Origin: Peromyscus leucopus
Taxonomy: Eukaryota > Chordata > Mammalia > Rodentia > Cricetidae
DNA length: 64,000 nt
Assembly: GCF_004664715.2 (NCBI RefSeq)
Contig: NC_051076.1
Span: 2,055,800-2,119,799 of the forward strand
Reading direction: 5' to 3'
The notes beneath the pieces are model-generated. The model was not told the origin of the DNA. It did not search any database and saw nothing but the letters and a program-made list of their open reading frames with translations. The stretch's first letter is position 1, and every line of letters starts with the position of its first letter. This document shows positions 1 to 13,103 of this stretch, in pieces. Both the position numbers and the translations under genes were made by a program.

Positions 1-383
1 TGCATTCAATATTGGCCAGGGGAAACATCTCCTGAGAGCACTTAGAAAAGCTGTGGGAAAAAAAACAGCACCCTTTCTGATCTAGCATGTTCCACATCTC
101 TGAATCTATCCTAAGGAAATAGAGATGAAAACAAAATGAATGCCAAGGATGTTCCATACACTGTTATTTTATAAGTAATCACAAGGATCGCTAAATGGGC
201 GACAGTGTATACACACAACAAAAGGTTGGGCAGCTATTTCAATGTGACATTTACTATAGAAAAGCGTTCCTAATACAGTTTTAAAAGTAGAACATTTTAA
301 AAGTAATCAATAAATACACTGTCTATGTAATTTTAAAACTTTATTTATTTAGTTTTTTTGTTGTTGTTGTTTTGTTTTTTAAG

Positions 384-515
384 ATGAGGTTTCATGCAGC
401 TCTGTCTAGTCCCAAACTCACTATGTAGCTGATGCTGGTCTTGAACTCCTGATCTTCCTGCTATCAACCCCAAATTCTGGGATTACAGACTATCACCACT
501 GTATCCAGGTGGCTC
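384..515 (-). repeat. Degenerate B1/B4-type SINE fragment
   Basis: An antisense B1-like right-to-left order is visible: 'gatgaggtttcatgcag', 'ctggtcttgaactcctgat', 'tctgggattacagac'. It follows a T-rich (gtt)n stretch that would be the A-tail. The copy is highly diverged. Confidence 0.55.
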
Positions 516-2752
516 TGCAACTTTTAAAAATGTGTGTGTGAGAATGGAAAAAAAAACTAGAAGAAATCCAACAGAATTGTTTTTGACTGGTCGAGACATG
601 CTTGTCTCATTTGTCTATGCTTTACACAGTCCTAAAACATCCATTCACTTTGTTTCTCAAACAGAAACAATAAAGGATAAATAAAAATGAATTAGATTCT
701 AGGCTATCACTATGAAACTTACTGTTCATGACTTAATCAGCTTAAATAGTTTGAAAGCTGCATTTAAAAAAAAAAAGTGTCTTCAACTGTAAAATGTTTC
801 TCCAACATCAACCTTGGACTTGTAAGTCTACCCCGAAAAACAAGAAACAAAACTGCAAGTATCCCTAGAACTGTTTTTCTTTATAGCCAAATACAGAACT
901 TTCAGACAGCTGTGGCGAGACAAGTTAGTACTTGCTCACTGTCCAATGGAAACGGGACCTCCCTTCCTAATCTTTGAAGACAGACTTTAGTGAATAACCA
1001 ACACTTGATTGAGAAAACCAAAAGCATCCACCTGAGCTGTACAGAAGTGCTCAGTAGTGGTTAGTCGAGTATTACTATGTTCATAATGTGGCTATGATTT
1101 CTGTTTCCACTCTGATATATCCTCAACACAACACAGGACTATCAGCTTTTGAAATATTTCAGACTGCTCTTCTTCTAAGGGGCCTGAGCTGTCAGCCTAC
1201 TGGCACAGACCCAATTTAACTCTTAATCACTTTCTACTGAATTGAGTTTTGTTAGCCTAGCACATCATCTCTGCAAATCCAACCAACTGCTGCAGCTTAT
1301 TCCCTAATCTGTCTTTTCCAGACTGAATACCCCACCCCTCAGCAGCCTTCACAATACCACTGCCCTGAAGTCTTAACTCAGAAGGCACACACCTCCTCCC
1401 ACACCTTTGATAATGCTAGTAACTTCGCCTGGGGAGAGAGCAGAAAGGAGGCTTCTCCACTGATAGATGACAAGGCAGCTCTATCAAGCAGCTGGGTAGC
1501 ACAATAGTCAGCTGTGTCTAACTACAGATAAGTTCTCAAGACCTGCCTTCTCCATCCTCCTTGTCAGCTTCTTTTTTTTTTTAAACCTTTAATATTCAGC
1601 CTTTTACCTATATTTTCTGACATCTTGGAAAATTTCTTTTGTGTTTGTTTATGTACATTTAGAAAATATAGTTAACAAATTGCTTTTTGGAGACATCTAT
1701 TGAAATATGTTCTAGATTTCTTTTACATTTAACCCGTGAAGATAAGTAATTATATTTAAAATTAGTAATAGCAAGGGCAAACTTTAATTTGCATATTTAA
1801 TTCTATAAATAAATACAACCTGACAAAGTTGTATTTACAAAGCTTGACACCTGTCCCAGCACCACGGCAGCGGCCGGGTCTCCTCCTCTCAGGCTCCACT
1901 GCCTTTCCCTACCAAAGGTGACCAGTACTGGGGCTTCTGCAGTTACCACTGTGTTTGCTTTTCAATAATTTTATCATATGAAAACCACACAATATACCTT
2001 TTGCCTGAATGGCTACTCAAGACTTTACTCATTTGATAAAATGACATTACCCTATGTGGTCTTCTGCTCACCTGACAATTTCACCGCCATGTTGCAGAGC
2101 TATAATGATGTGCATAGCTGTTGTGTTTTCTACCACTGAGTTAGGACACAGCCCTCTCTCATCTGTTGCTGTTCTTAGTAGCAATGCTCACTTAAGTATT
2201 CATAAGTAAAGGAGTCTTCTCCACAGCTGAAAAACAGTCTGTAAGTGCAGTTTCACTTCAGAATCTTCTCTATAAAGCTGCTTCCACCTTTTACTAGAAA
2301 AAAACCTACTTTGAAGTTGCTTTTTGAAAACCCTTTTGGTACAAATTTCTGGTGCTGATGGCAACCAGAGAGCTCCATTTTGAAAGGAAGACTGGTAGAG
2401 CTATGGGAGAGCTAACTGAAACAGCTCCTACCCAGCATGACCCAAACATTTATCACCCTCTTGTTTCATCCACTTCAATCTTGAGTAAGGTGTCTCCATC
2501 CAACCAAATACTCAAGCAATAAACACAGAGCTATCCTTGACTTTCCCATGCACCTCTTCTCTCATCACCCAAACAAAGCCTGGTCATCTTGTCAGGCAGC
2601 TATTGGCAAAGCACGTTCAAATGCAATCTGACCACACGACTCTTAGACTAAAACTTAGATGATGGTCTCCTGTAGTGTTTGAAAGACACTGCTTGTAACC
2701 TACTGGGAGATAACAACTTTAGTTCAGTGGACTGTGATCCTGATTCTTTCTA

Positions 2753-2820
2753 CTTTTATTTATTTAGGTGTGTACCATGTGTGTGCCTGATGCCTGCCTG
2801 CAGAAGCCAGAAGACAGCAC
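2753..2820 (-). repeat. Truncated B3-like SINE tail
   Basis: The (ttta)n start, then 'tgtgtaccatgtgtgtgcctg' and 'cagaagccagaagacagcac', resemble the 3' half of a B3-type element on the minus strand. It is only about 70 bp. Confidence 0.4.
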
Positions 2821-4795
2821 AAATTTTAGTTTTTAATGGGAAATAACTAACAAAACCCCCAAAGCTGTCAATGACAAATTTGATCATAAACAATGTATTA
2901 CATGTCAGCTAGGAGTAAGAGCTAGCATCTGAAGGTCCTGATTGCCTTTGTCACCTGCACTGTTGACCCTGGTGCCTGGATGTTGCTAAGTGAAGACTGG
3001 AATTTGCAATTTATAGTATCTGTGACCCTTCCAATCAGTCAAAATTTCCAGTCACTCCTCAAAGTGAAGAGTAGAGTGGGGTGAGCACTCCCCTCCACAC
3101 TCAGCTTTGGGGACCTATCTTACTGTACCCCTTATTGGGGTCTCTGCAAAGTTATAGTCAGAAACTACTGTCAGACAGTTCCCTGAGGTCCTGCAAACAG
3201 ACAGTCATCTTCCTACTTTCTGCCATTCTCAACTCCTGAGAGGCCAGGGCTTGGCTCGGTTCTCTGTGTCTTAGAGCCTGCAATGATACCCACTAAAGCT
3301 GTAAAGATATTGAAGTTAGCTCATTGCCTCTGCTCATTTAGAAATCCCAGAGGCTAGTCCTTATCCAGAAAGAAAAGAAGGGCAGACATGAGTGACAATA
3401 TAAACTTAGAGAAGCTGGTTAATTTACAGTAGCTTCAGAGTAGGATTTCATTTGTTGGAGATAATGAGTGTCTGCGGACAGCTCATATCCTTAGCTAAAT
3501 GAGATTAAAAAAATGTTTGTGTGCATATAAAAGTTAAATAATTAACTAGCACCTTAGACTAATTAAGATGCAAAGAATTGTAATTCAATATAAATATTAA
3601 AATAAATGTCTCTATTAACCATTATAACATTCAAAATGTTAAAACAAAATATCATTGTAGGAGAATATAACTTTAACAGTCTTTTAGTATTAGTCACATT
3701 CAGAGAAAAGAGTATCAACCCCTAATCAGCAACTTTTGAGCAGACGGACTAGACACAATTGTTGGCAAAACTAGTGGGCTAGCCAAACCAGAAACAGCAG
3801 GGGGAAAGAAGCCAGAGGAAGGCATATCATTTAAGAGGAAAGGCAGTGCTGGGGATTTATTTTTGTCTTTGCTGCTTGTTCCAAGCTGATAGTTATCGCT
3901 GCTTTCCAGGTACCAAGTCGGGAAGGGAAGGGCAGTCTGCGGGAAGCATATTCAGGGTGGGTTGAAATTGCCTACTAATTTCAAATGCTGTATAATTTAG
4001 TCTTTTAGATCCAATTTTCTCCCTAGTCCTGACAAAGTAAAATAAATAATTAGCAAAGTATTTCTGAATGATATGCTAAATTCAGAGCTTAAACAAAAAA
4101 ATTTAAAGTAAAATCTAAACCTCTGTCCTTTGCAGTTAATGACTCTACTGCAAGAATTTATAGCCCTATTCAAGCTGTTAAAGCTACCAGTTAAATGGAT
4201 TCAGGAGGTCACAGTGTGCCTTTTTGGAAGGCATACATTTAGAACTTGTTTGGCTGGCTTGTTCTGTCTTGAAAAAGCGATGTGTGACTGTGTTTCATTC
4301 TGTATACAAAATACATAGTATATAGAATTTTTTTATTTTTATTTTTATTTTCAACAGCCTTAAGATAGTTTCTAAAAATTGTATATGCAAAACTACTATT
4401 AGTTATAGCCTTTGGAATTGCTCAGTCTGAAAGTAAGCAACTAAAAAGGCCCTTTAGCAATCTCATGATAAATAATAAGTTAATATGGGTTCCACAATCT
4501 TTTACAGTGACAATGTTAACATTATTTCTCATTTTCTTGGGGGTAGTCACTCTCTGGGCATTAGTCCTTGGGCACAAGCAAATCAATTGCAAGGGCACCA
4601 CCTGCCAGCAAACGTGGCCATTACTTGCTATTGAAAATCTTGCTGTTTCAGATTTTACCCCAGTTATCACACTTCTCACATCTATTTGTATGTGTAAAAT
4701 GTTGTGTGCATACACAGTTCTTAATTAGGCATTTAGAATTTTATACATTTATTGCCAAAGTAGAACTTTCCTTTTTCTTTTTTCTTTTCTTTTTC

Positions 4796-4955
4796 TGTTT
4801 TTTTGAGACAGGGTTTCTTTGTTCAGTTTTAGTGTCTGTCCTGGATCTTGCACTGTAGACCAGGCTGGCCTTGAACTCAGAGAGATTTCGAGGCTGCCTA
4901 GCTCTGCCTCCTGAGTGTTGGGATTAAAGGCATGTGCCACCACCGCCTGGCTCCT
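4796..4955 (-). repeat. B1 SINE
   Basis: This is a near-complete antisense B1: 'tttttttgagacagggtttc', 'gtagaccaggctggccttga', 'gggattaaaggcatgtgcca', 'ccgcctggct'. The segment 'gtgtctgtcctggatcttgc' is the cricetid-type B1 variant. A chance minus-strand ORF crosses it. Confidence 0.85.
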
Positions 4956-4969
4956 TTTTCTTTTTAAAT

Positions 4970-5058
4970 ACAATACCATGCTGACCTTGAACTCTAAATT
5001 TTCCTGCCTCAGCATCCCAAATGCTGGCATTACAGGTATACAGCATCATGCATAGCTA
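4970..5058 (-). repeat. Old B1/PB1-like SINE fragment
   Basis: 'ctgaccttgaactctaaat' and 'cctgcctcagcatcccaaat' followed by 'gctggcattacaggta' are diverged antisense B1/PB1 blocks next to the B1 at 4796. Confidence 0.5.
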
Positions 5059-5307
5059 ATATATACCATTTTTGAAGTCACAAAAACTTTTGATTAAAAT
5101 GTTGATTCACAGCAGTGAGAAACACACACAAAGCCTTGTTATTGATAGTCCCTACAGAATAGTTCTATAGAAGTGCTGTGTGAGGGTTCTAGCCAAATTC
5201 TTTATTATTAATTCTTTCCTAAATGTTAGTCTGCATGTATTTGTCAGCTAGAAATTCTGTAAGAGTGAAGACCATGTCTTATCTAACTTGTTCATAGCAA
5301 TGCAAAG

Positions 5308-5402
5308 CTTGGGCATGCCAGCACATGTCTGTAATCTTAGTGTTTGGGAAGCCAAAACAAAGGATCTCAAGGTCCATGCGAGCCTAGGAAATATGGGGAG
5401 AG
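5308..5402 (+). repeat. Old B1/PB1-like SINE
   Basis: 'gggcatgccagcacatgtct', 'gtaatcttagtgtttgggaa' and a 'gcgagcctaggaaatat'-type block follow B1 order on the plus strand with high divergence. Confidence 0.5.
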
Positions 5403-5419
5403 CTCACAAAATAAGAGTG

Positions 5420-5592
5420 TCAGCTGAGCAGGTAACTGAATGCCTATAATTCCAGCATTGGCAGGGAGAGGTTGGAGCTTTGACTCTTTCAAGTTTAAGG
5501 TCAGTCTGGCCCACATTGAAAGTTCCAGGCTAGCCTGAGCAACACAGACAGGCCACATCTGAGAAAGCCAAACCAAAAAAAACAAACCAACA
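5420..5592 (+). repeat. Old B1/PB1D-like SINE with A-rich tail
   Basis: B1-order blocks ('atgcctataattccagcatt', 'aaggtcagtctggcccacat', 'gctagcctgagcaacacaga') are followed by an A-rich tail. Diverged and tandem with the preceding SINE. Confidence 0.55.
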
Positions 5593-8366
5593 AAACTAAA
5601 AAATACCATAAAACCAATAAGCAAGCAGAGTAATTAATAACTTACCCTGTCAACTAGGTCCTAGTTTGTGAAATAACTGTTGTCAATTTTATCAACAGCT
5701 GACTTTATTAAACCCTGAGTGAACTTCCCAGATACACTCTTTCAGAACTCTCCAAAACAGTGGGAAGAGTCGTCCGTCCGTCCCCCACACACACACCCGG
5801 CAGTTTAGCTAGCCTCTACCAACTGTGTGCTCTTAGAAACACCTAGTCTCCACAAACCTATACAGATTGGTTTTTCAAACTTCACTGGAATAGACATCCT
5901 TGGAAAAGTCACCTGCCTCACTTTCACTGTTTAACTTTATTCTTCATAAAGCTTGCTTGACTTTGAAGATGCAGCTTTTAGAAACTGGTACACTGTGTTG
6001 TCATTTTCCTCTGAATATTCTAATTTAAAGATGTCAAGTAACCCTGAAGTTAGAAGATTATCTGGCTGACCCACACTCCAGAATAAATGAGGATATTTTT
6101 AGTTGACATACTCAGTTCCTAGCATTCATGAGGTCAGCAATCAGAACCAACTGCTCCCCTACAGAAAACACCTTCAGTGAGCATCCAGTTTCCTATGTGC
6201 CCTTTCCCACTATGGGAAAAAGCTGAGATGACTCTGAAAGACATAGTTTTCATTTTCTGCTAAGAAAACTCCTGCCCAGCTCTAGAGGTGAAACTCAAAT
6301 AATCAATGACTCAGAATTCCACTCTTACAGTATACTGCCATACTTTCATGTTTCAGTCTGTATTTATGTAGAAGTTAACATCAACCTAACAGAACATGTT
6401 CAAACGGAAAAGCAAATAGGCTTAAAAGCTAATCTGCCAAGCCCTAAATTCTGACCTATAGACATTACCCAAGTGGGGGAAAATCCTATAATTAGCAATG
6501 AGAATAGCATAACCATGCAAACTTAGCATGAATCTCATCAGGCAAACAGGAAATATCTGTAACACAATATGCTCACTTTTAAAAGGATACTTAACAATGC
6601 TTCAGTTACACTTCCAATTTGCTTACATATGGCACTATCATGGAGTTAAGGTACATTTCCAATTGCATTTGATATAAAAAGACAATATCTCTTACTAAGG
6701 AACAGTATCTTTTGGGGGAATTCTAAATTTAAACCTTCCAATTTAAAACCCTAAACATTTTCCAAACAGGAAAACTCTGTAAGCATACTTCTGAAGGGTT
6801 TTAAAAGCAATCAGCACAGGCAATGTTAACTTGTCATGGCTCTAAAGAAAAACAGAGGAGCACTGTATAGAAGACCCTCACAGTTATGGCTCTGCGTATT
6901 CCCTGTGGGCTGTGCCAACCCACTCTCTCCCCTGTAATGAGTCTTTGTTTTTACTAAGTCCCAACGGGCTAGGGAGAGCTCTGCAAAGGGAAGGGGGAAG
7001 GGCAGATGGAATGCAGCTGCAGGCTCTAAAACAATGCTGAGTCCATAATTTTGTTCCCAGGAGAATAATAAAAGGGCCAGGGCACTGATGAGATAGACAG
7101 AGAGCAAGCAAGGTAGAGCCAAGCATTCCACTCTTTCAGTCTACAGTGTATCCAAGCCTCCTTTACTACACAAAGAATTCCAATTTATTTGGGCTCAAAG
7201 CTTACCTGTTAATCTGTCATTTTATAACTAAATTACCTTTGGTGGCAAACTATATTCGGGCAAGAGATACAGTGGTAGAAAGGAAAGGTAAGTACTGGGG
7301 AGAGGGCTGGACACATGGGCTCAAGGATAGCTGTGCAGAGAGGTAAGGTATTCAGAAAAGAAAGCCCAATGTCTCAACTGTGAGTTGCATTGTGGTACCC
7401 AGGACCTACGAGAGTAAGGAGTAGACTTCAGAAACCCATGCCTCTGTGGAGACTGCACGTCAGAATCAGAATCAGAGTTTGGTAACCCCAAGTATTTATT
7501 CCCTATCATTTGGCCATTGAGTCTAACTTGGTGCTTCCTAAGAAAATGTCCTTAATTTGCAGTTTCTTAGCCTGAGATCTCAACCACGTTAAAGAGAAAA
7601 TTAGGAGATGTGGCAGCCCCAGAACAGCAGTGGCCCTGCCAGCTCTGAGAAGCACAGCTCAGACCTTATGGTTCTTGCCTGATGTGTTGCTGCCCCGTTT
7701 CCTGAGAGCCCAGAGCTCCCCAGGACTCTAGGACTCAGGCCTGCCATTGGAGCTTTCCTCCAAATATTACTGATGCCATTAAAATGTGCAGAAAACTCCA
7801 GAAGCCTTAAAAAAAAGCAACTGAACCCCTCAAGTATAGAATCAGCATACAGTAAGTAATCACCACCTAGAAGGCTATACAACAGATTCAGAAGAATGCT
7901 TGTTTCAATAGGATCCTATCCATGAACACTTAGTTACTAAGAGGGAAAAAGGACTTCATTGTAAAGCTGACATCCACACAAACATCTCCTTCAAGTTAGC
8001 ATTACACAAAAGAATCAGAAATACTGGACTCTTAGTCCACTGAATGGTATAATTAATCGGGCTCCAAAGATTTTCAAATTCTAATGTATGGAAAGACTGC
8101 ATTTATTTATACAGGCACATTTTCATATTTCTGATGTTACAAAACATCACAATTAAGTAGATTTACAGTGATCAAGCTCATGACCCTCCTCCTTGAGCTC
8201 ATCTTTTCTCTGGAAGCCCGAAAGTCCACTTATAGGTAATCCAAATGGCCAAGCTATAGCTAGCACATAGGAATAAAAATACTTATTAATTCAAGCAAGG
8301 AAGCAAACTAAACATCTATTTAGTTTGTTAATGTTAAATATCAATAGCAGTAATTAAAAAATAATA

Positions 8367-8572
8367 CTAGGACTGAAGAGATGGCTTGCTGCTTCTGAAG
8401 AGAACCCAGGTTCCATTCTAGGCATTTACTTACATGGTGTCTCACAACCATCCATAACTCCAGCCACCCTCTTCTCACCTCCAAGTGCACCAAGCGTGCA
8501 TATGATGCACATATATACACACAAGTAAAACATTTATACACGTAAAATAAAAGTAATAAATCTAAAAAAAAA
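8367..8572 (+). repeat. B3-type (B2 superfamily) SINE
   Basis: A tRNA-derived head ('ggactgaagagatggcttgc') is followed by 'catggtgtctcacaaccatc', 'ccctcttctcacctcca', 'gtgcaccaagcgtgcat', 'ataaatctaaaaaaaa'. This is B2/B3-family order on the plus strand. Confidence 0.75.
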
Positions 8573-8815
8573 AGTAACGCCAATGCTATACCTATTAAAA
8601 ACACAAAATTCACAGGTCCACTTAATTAAAAGTTATATATTATGCTCATTGGCTTTGGTACATACCACCTCCAAGCTACATTCTGAGTGTAGAATAAAAC
8701 AGACATACAAAACTGACTACTTATGTATAGCAAAGCTCATTCTCTACTTATACATTTAATTCCCTACCGTGTAAAATTAAGAGATTAAGCACACAGCTAC
8801 ATTTTATGTATGTAG

Positions 8816-9174
8816 TGTGGGAGTCCAGCTCCAACCTGCTCCTACCTATTGAAGGGTTCTTAGGTGGAGGAGAGAGGAATGAGGAATTATCAGATAGACT
8901 AAGAGACCTAGATGGCGAGAGGAAAGACAGAAACACAGGGTAGCTTCGGGAGGGCCTGGGTCAATATCCACCAGCCCAGAACTTTATTCAAAAGGGCTTT
9001 TTATAATAATGCCAAGGGGCGAGGCAAAGGACCTCCCCCTTGCTAGATACAGCCAAGTGTAGACCCTACCAAACACGTGGTACCTAGGCCCATGGTCCAA
9101 TCATCCTCTTATGTAGTCCTGCTGGGTACAGCAAGCTCAGATCTCACTAGGAAACCTCTGTGTGGGCTACCACA
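8816..9174 (-). mobile_element. Solo LTR of a class II (ERVK-type) endogenous retrovirus
   Basis: The element starts TGTGGGAG and ends CTACCACA (terminal inverted repeat TGTGG/CCACA). It is flanked by near-identical hexamers, atgtag (8810-8815) and ctgtag (9175-9180). A 6-bp target duplication is typical of class II ERVs. On the minus strand it has AATAAA in 'gaataaagttctggg', which sets the orientation. No internal gag/pol sequence is present, so it is a solo LTR of about 359 bp lying 275 bp from ELL2 exon 2. The family name is not assigned. Confidence 0.75.
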
Positions 9175-9448
9175 CTGTAGTACTAACTTGCATGAAATTC
9201 TTTGTTTAGTTGTGGTAAATACAATATATTTCCATAAAATCGTGATATTTAATCCTCAATGAAAAGGTTCAAATGCAAGAAACTCTGTAACTGGCGCTGA
9301 ATTGCTTTCTACCACGACAGAACTCATTTAGTCATGAAGCTCACAAAACGTGTGATTGATTATATTGACAGTAAAAGTGAAAGCAAAATTTTAAAGCTTT
9401 ATGGAAATACGACAATTAGATTGTTTTTCCTGAATTGATAGTACTCAC

Positions 9449-9496
9449 CCCTTGGAGTCCCTGGAACTGAATTGAAGGTCGAAAAGGAATTAAATT
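9449..9496 (-). CDS. Ell2: ELL2 coding exon 2 (48-nt internal exon)
   Basis: This 48-nt exon encodes NLIPFRPSIQFQGLQG, which continues the ELL-family N-terminal domain directly after the exon 1 ending ...TYQSHK. The minus strand shows a long T-rich tract ending TATAG (acceptor AG at 9498-9497) and a consensus donor GTGAGT at 9448-9443. The exon is 16 whole codons in phase 0 at both ends, matching the phase at which exon 1 ends, so the join is seamless. It is too short to stand out as an open reading frame and was found by looking for the next ELL2 residues. Skipping it would keep the frame but remove 16 residues. The next exon should start with a Leu/Ile-Val/Ile-Lys-Ile-Pro-Lys segment. I did not find it in 1-9448, so it probably lies beyond the left edge. 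Confidence 0.93.
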
Positions 9497-12400
9497 CTAT
9501 AAAAAAAGAAAGTAAACTTTAGTTACTATGACACAGAACTAAATAATTAAACCTCAAATCTATGTGTTTTCTTCATCTCACAATATGAAAGAAATCCTTT
9601 TTATTACATGCTGACAGTAATTACATTAAGAAGTATTGATGAGCTGCTTACATTTCTTACATAGTGTAAGAAATGTAAAGGGGAGGTCCTTTGCCTTTTG
9701 GTTTTTCTGTAACCAAAAAGTACATTTTGGCCGTATAGCAATCATGATTGCAAGCTGATTGACATGATTTGCAAGAAAAAAATATACTAATTCAATCTTC
9801 ATAAAAAAATTCTTAGTTTCCCATTTTTGATAGGAGAGGGAAAAGGGAAAGGATAATTGGAGGAACTTTGAAAAGAACACAACAGAATGTCATAACATAC
9901 ACAACATAACAACACAAATGTAAAATTTTAAATATCCAGGAATCAACTGTAGTTCTCCATCCCTCTCTCCATTTTGTCAGAGACTAGTTTTTACTTAAGA
10001 GTCAAAAAGGCTGCCAATTCACTCACAGAATCCTCACTAGGAGAGTATATTTTCTTGAGAACTGCTTTGGCGATTTTAAAAATTTTTTTATTTATTTTGG
10101 TAACTAACATTTTATCACAGAGCTGTACATTTGGAGGAATAGCTGTATTGGCAAATATTTGCCACCATTTCCAGGGATCCCCAGTCTATTTTTCAAGGGA
10201 AGGCTTTCCGAATTATTAAGAGAGTCACAGGGAAATTATAGACTTGAATATTATTAATAGGAACACATCAGCTTGTTAAGTACCTTTCATTCCCTGATAT
10301 TTAAACCCAATGAACAAAAATAACAAGTGCTGTCTGTCTCATTTCTGCCTGAAATAAAAAGAGAAGCATCTACGTGCCCCTCACTCCACCCTCCCACCCC
10401 TGGGTCCCCGCTCAGCACAGCACACACCCTTCTGTTATTCCCAAGGCCTTTGCAGACTGGAGTTTATCAGGCTTTTAACAAAGTAAAGAGGGTAGAAAGA
10501 ATGGGTTTTCTGTAACGATGGGAAGATCAGAATATAAAATAAAGTGGTGTTATTATTTATAAAAATGGATAATGTCCTAGGGAAACATTACACTAGAATG
10601 GTATTTCAGTTCTACCCCATAAGGTGATATTTAATTTCAGACTTAGGGAAAGAATCATAAAGCTTCCAGGTGACAAATTTACTTCTTGGTATAGGAAAAG
10701 TAAGATTCTTTAAAAAAAAAGAAAGATTAAAAGATAATTGTTGATTTGGAAGAAAAAAAGTCAATGATGACTCATTCTAATTCACAGGCTCTCATGAAAA
10801 CAGAAAAGTATGGACTACTTTTCTTTCATGGGATAATCTCACCCCAAACTCTCTTCCATGGCTAAACTTACACTTCCTGAAGTAAATAAACCATGAGCAC
10901 AGAGCCTGTGGAGCCCCTCTGTGTGGAATTAGGGTGGCCCTCCATAGTATGTTCGGAGTCCTCAGCATTTCCGTCACTCCTGCCTTCTGGACTCCCCTAA
11001 TTACAGCACTCAACATTCCCTTGGAGGCGGATCAGGGTCAGCTTGCACTCCTGACTCACTTGCTGCAGCTGAAATTCTCCATCAAGTTCATCAACTGCTC
11101 TGTGCCATTTAAATGCAAACTACTTTCAAACTGCTGACTTCTCCACTGCATATTCCCTCTTCTTGTGCTAAGAGATACCAGCCCTTATTTCAAAAGCTAG
11201 AACCTGCCATTTCCTCATTCTAGATCAGCCCCACCCTGCAGGCCTGCTACACTTGTACCATGACAACTGGATCTCTTTTCCATTCCTCAGCTGTCTTCCA
11301 GAAGATGGCTGCTTATTACTGCCTACAGGACAGTCATTAGAGACCCAGTGGTAGCAAGCATTCACTACTGACAAGCACTAACATAACTCTGTGACCAAGC
11401 TGGCAACCCTCCTACTTTTCTGGCAATGGCTTCTTAGCTCTCGAGACTCACAACCCCAGAATTAACTTACAAGTTCTTCTCACTCTCCCACATCATATTC
11501 TGTTAGTCAATTACTTGCAATCAGAATCACAGAATTCCAAATACAGAAGACCCAGAAATCACAGCTGATGTCCTCTCCTCCATTCCTGGTCCTGTGTTCC
11601 ATTAATAACTCAGCTGGTAACAGAACCTAGGACTTAGCGTCTTATTTCATCCTACTTTTCTCATCCACACACATCTGCTGTGGGAGATATGAGAGCATGG
11701 GGGCCTAACTCTCCATGCCAGAGTTCACATTTTTGGAGGGAGAAACCTGAGAATGACCAAGCACTAAGTTTTAAGTTTACCAGGAAACAGAGTCAGAATT
11801 CTAAGGAAGTAGAGCATATGACTTAGAACAGATACTAGAAAAGCCAAAGGGACTATGGGAAGGGTAGATCTTGAGTAGCTGATTAGAAAAACATGCTCAA
11901 GGGAAAAGTTTTTTTTTTTTTTTTTTAAAGGATGGCCACTCAGTGGGCAGATGGTAGGTCTTCTGTACAGAACAGAAGGAAGGACAGAAACTAGAGCCGT
12001 GACTCCTGCCTGTGCTCTCCTGTCCTTGATGTGTCTTTGTGTTTAGTTCCTGTCTGCCACAGAGTAGGTAAGACAACTTAAATGTCAAACTTCAAGGACT
12101 CTGCTCAAAAAATGTATCACTCTGTTGAATAACCTTATTCCACCCCCTCCTTACTCCCTCTCTGATGCCGCCTGAGCCTGTCTTCAAGGTGATAACAATT
12201 AGAGGCTAGCACTTTCCTGAGTAAGAAAGTGATCTGAAAAAAAGGAAAGAAGAAAGGGAGTTGTTGAAATAAGTATTTTTTTTTTTTTTTTTTTTGTTAA
12301 GGAAGGCAGCTTTTAAAACATGGGAAGGGAGATGGATTAGGGTAGGGGAAGGCTGGGAAAATGGCTTTGAAAACAGTTCCAAGGGGATGCTTTAGAATAC

Positions 12401-12825
12401 TCTGGAAGTCATGATAAATGACTCAATTAGTATGACTGGCATTTGAAGCCAACAGGAACTGGTGAACCTGTAGAACCCAAGGTGGAATGATAAGGTGTGT
12501 TGATAGCTGGAGTATCAGTCACCAGAGAAAATGATGAGGTGGCTCCAAGGCCAGCAGTCAGCCACTCCAGTCACTCTGCCCTGGACTCCCTCAAATTAAG
12601 CTTTTAGTCTCCGTTGGAGGTTCATGGCCCATTTCAGGCATTTATTATCTGGCAACCAAATAAAGGCCTTCCTCTGTACCTCTAAGTTAGCACTCTCAGA
12701 ATACGTCCCATAACCCCACTGTCTGCTAAAGCAAAGTGAATTTTACAGACATACACATACTTATTAACATGACCATTCCAAACTAGGCTTGCTATCAGGA
12801 ATTGAAGTTCTAAAGTAAATGCTGC

Positions 12826-12990
12826 TTGGCTGGGTGGTGGTGGCACAGGTCTTTAATCCCTGCAGAGGCAGACGGACCTCCTAGAGTTCGAGGCCAGCCT
12901 AGTCTACAAAGGGAGTTCCAGGACAGCCAGAGCTACACACAGAGAAACCCTGGCTCATAAAACAAAAAAACAAACAAACAAAAACAAAAA
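12826..12990 (+). repeat. B1 SINE with A-rich tail
   Basis: 'gctgggtggtggtggcacag', 'gttcgaggccagcctagtct', 'ccaggacagccagagctaca', 'agaaaccctggctcataaaa', then a (caaa)n tail. Plus-strand B1, moderately diverged, with a gap after 'ctttaatccc'. Confidence 0.85.
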
Positions 12991-13103
12991 AGGTACTCTA
13001 AGCAGATATTTCAAACATGTTAGTTTTTTTGTTCCAGTGGGATTTTTTTTTGTTTGCTTGTTTGGTTTTTTGCCTAGTTACTATTAAAAGAGCTATGTTC
13101 AGG

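Larger units (their letters stand above)
1..9448 (-). other. Ell2: ELL2 intron 2 (partial, continues past the left edge)
   Basis: Everything left of the exon 2 donor is intron 2, still open at position 1. I looked on the minus strand for the following ELL2 exon, including the conserved FYLSN and DNPQGSFDCIQQ segments, and did not see it. The intron carries old SINE fragments near 384, 2753, 4796, 4970, 5308 and 5420, a B3 at 8367 and a class II LTR at 8816-9174. Stretches 516-2750, 2826-4795 and 5591-8366 are A+T-rich with nothing identifiable. Confidence 0.85.

Noticed and set aside
1..9448. ELL2 exon 3
   Set aside because: Looked for on the minus strand using conserved ELL-family segments but not seen; probably beyond the left edge. 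A translated alignment would settle it.
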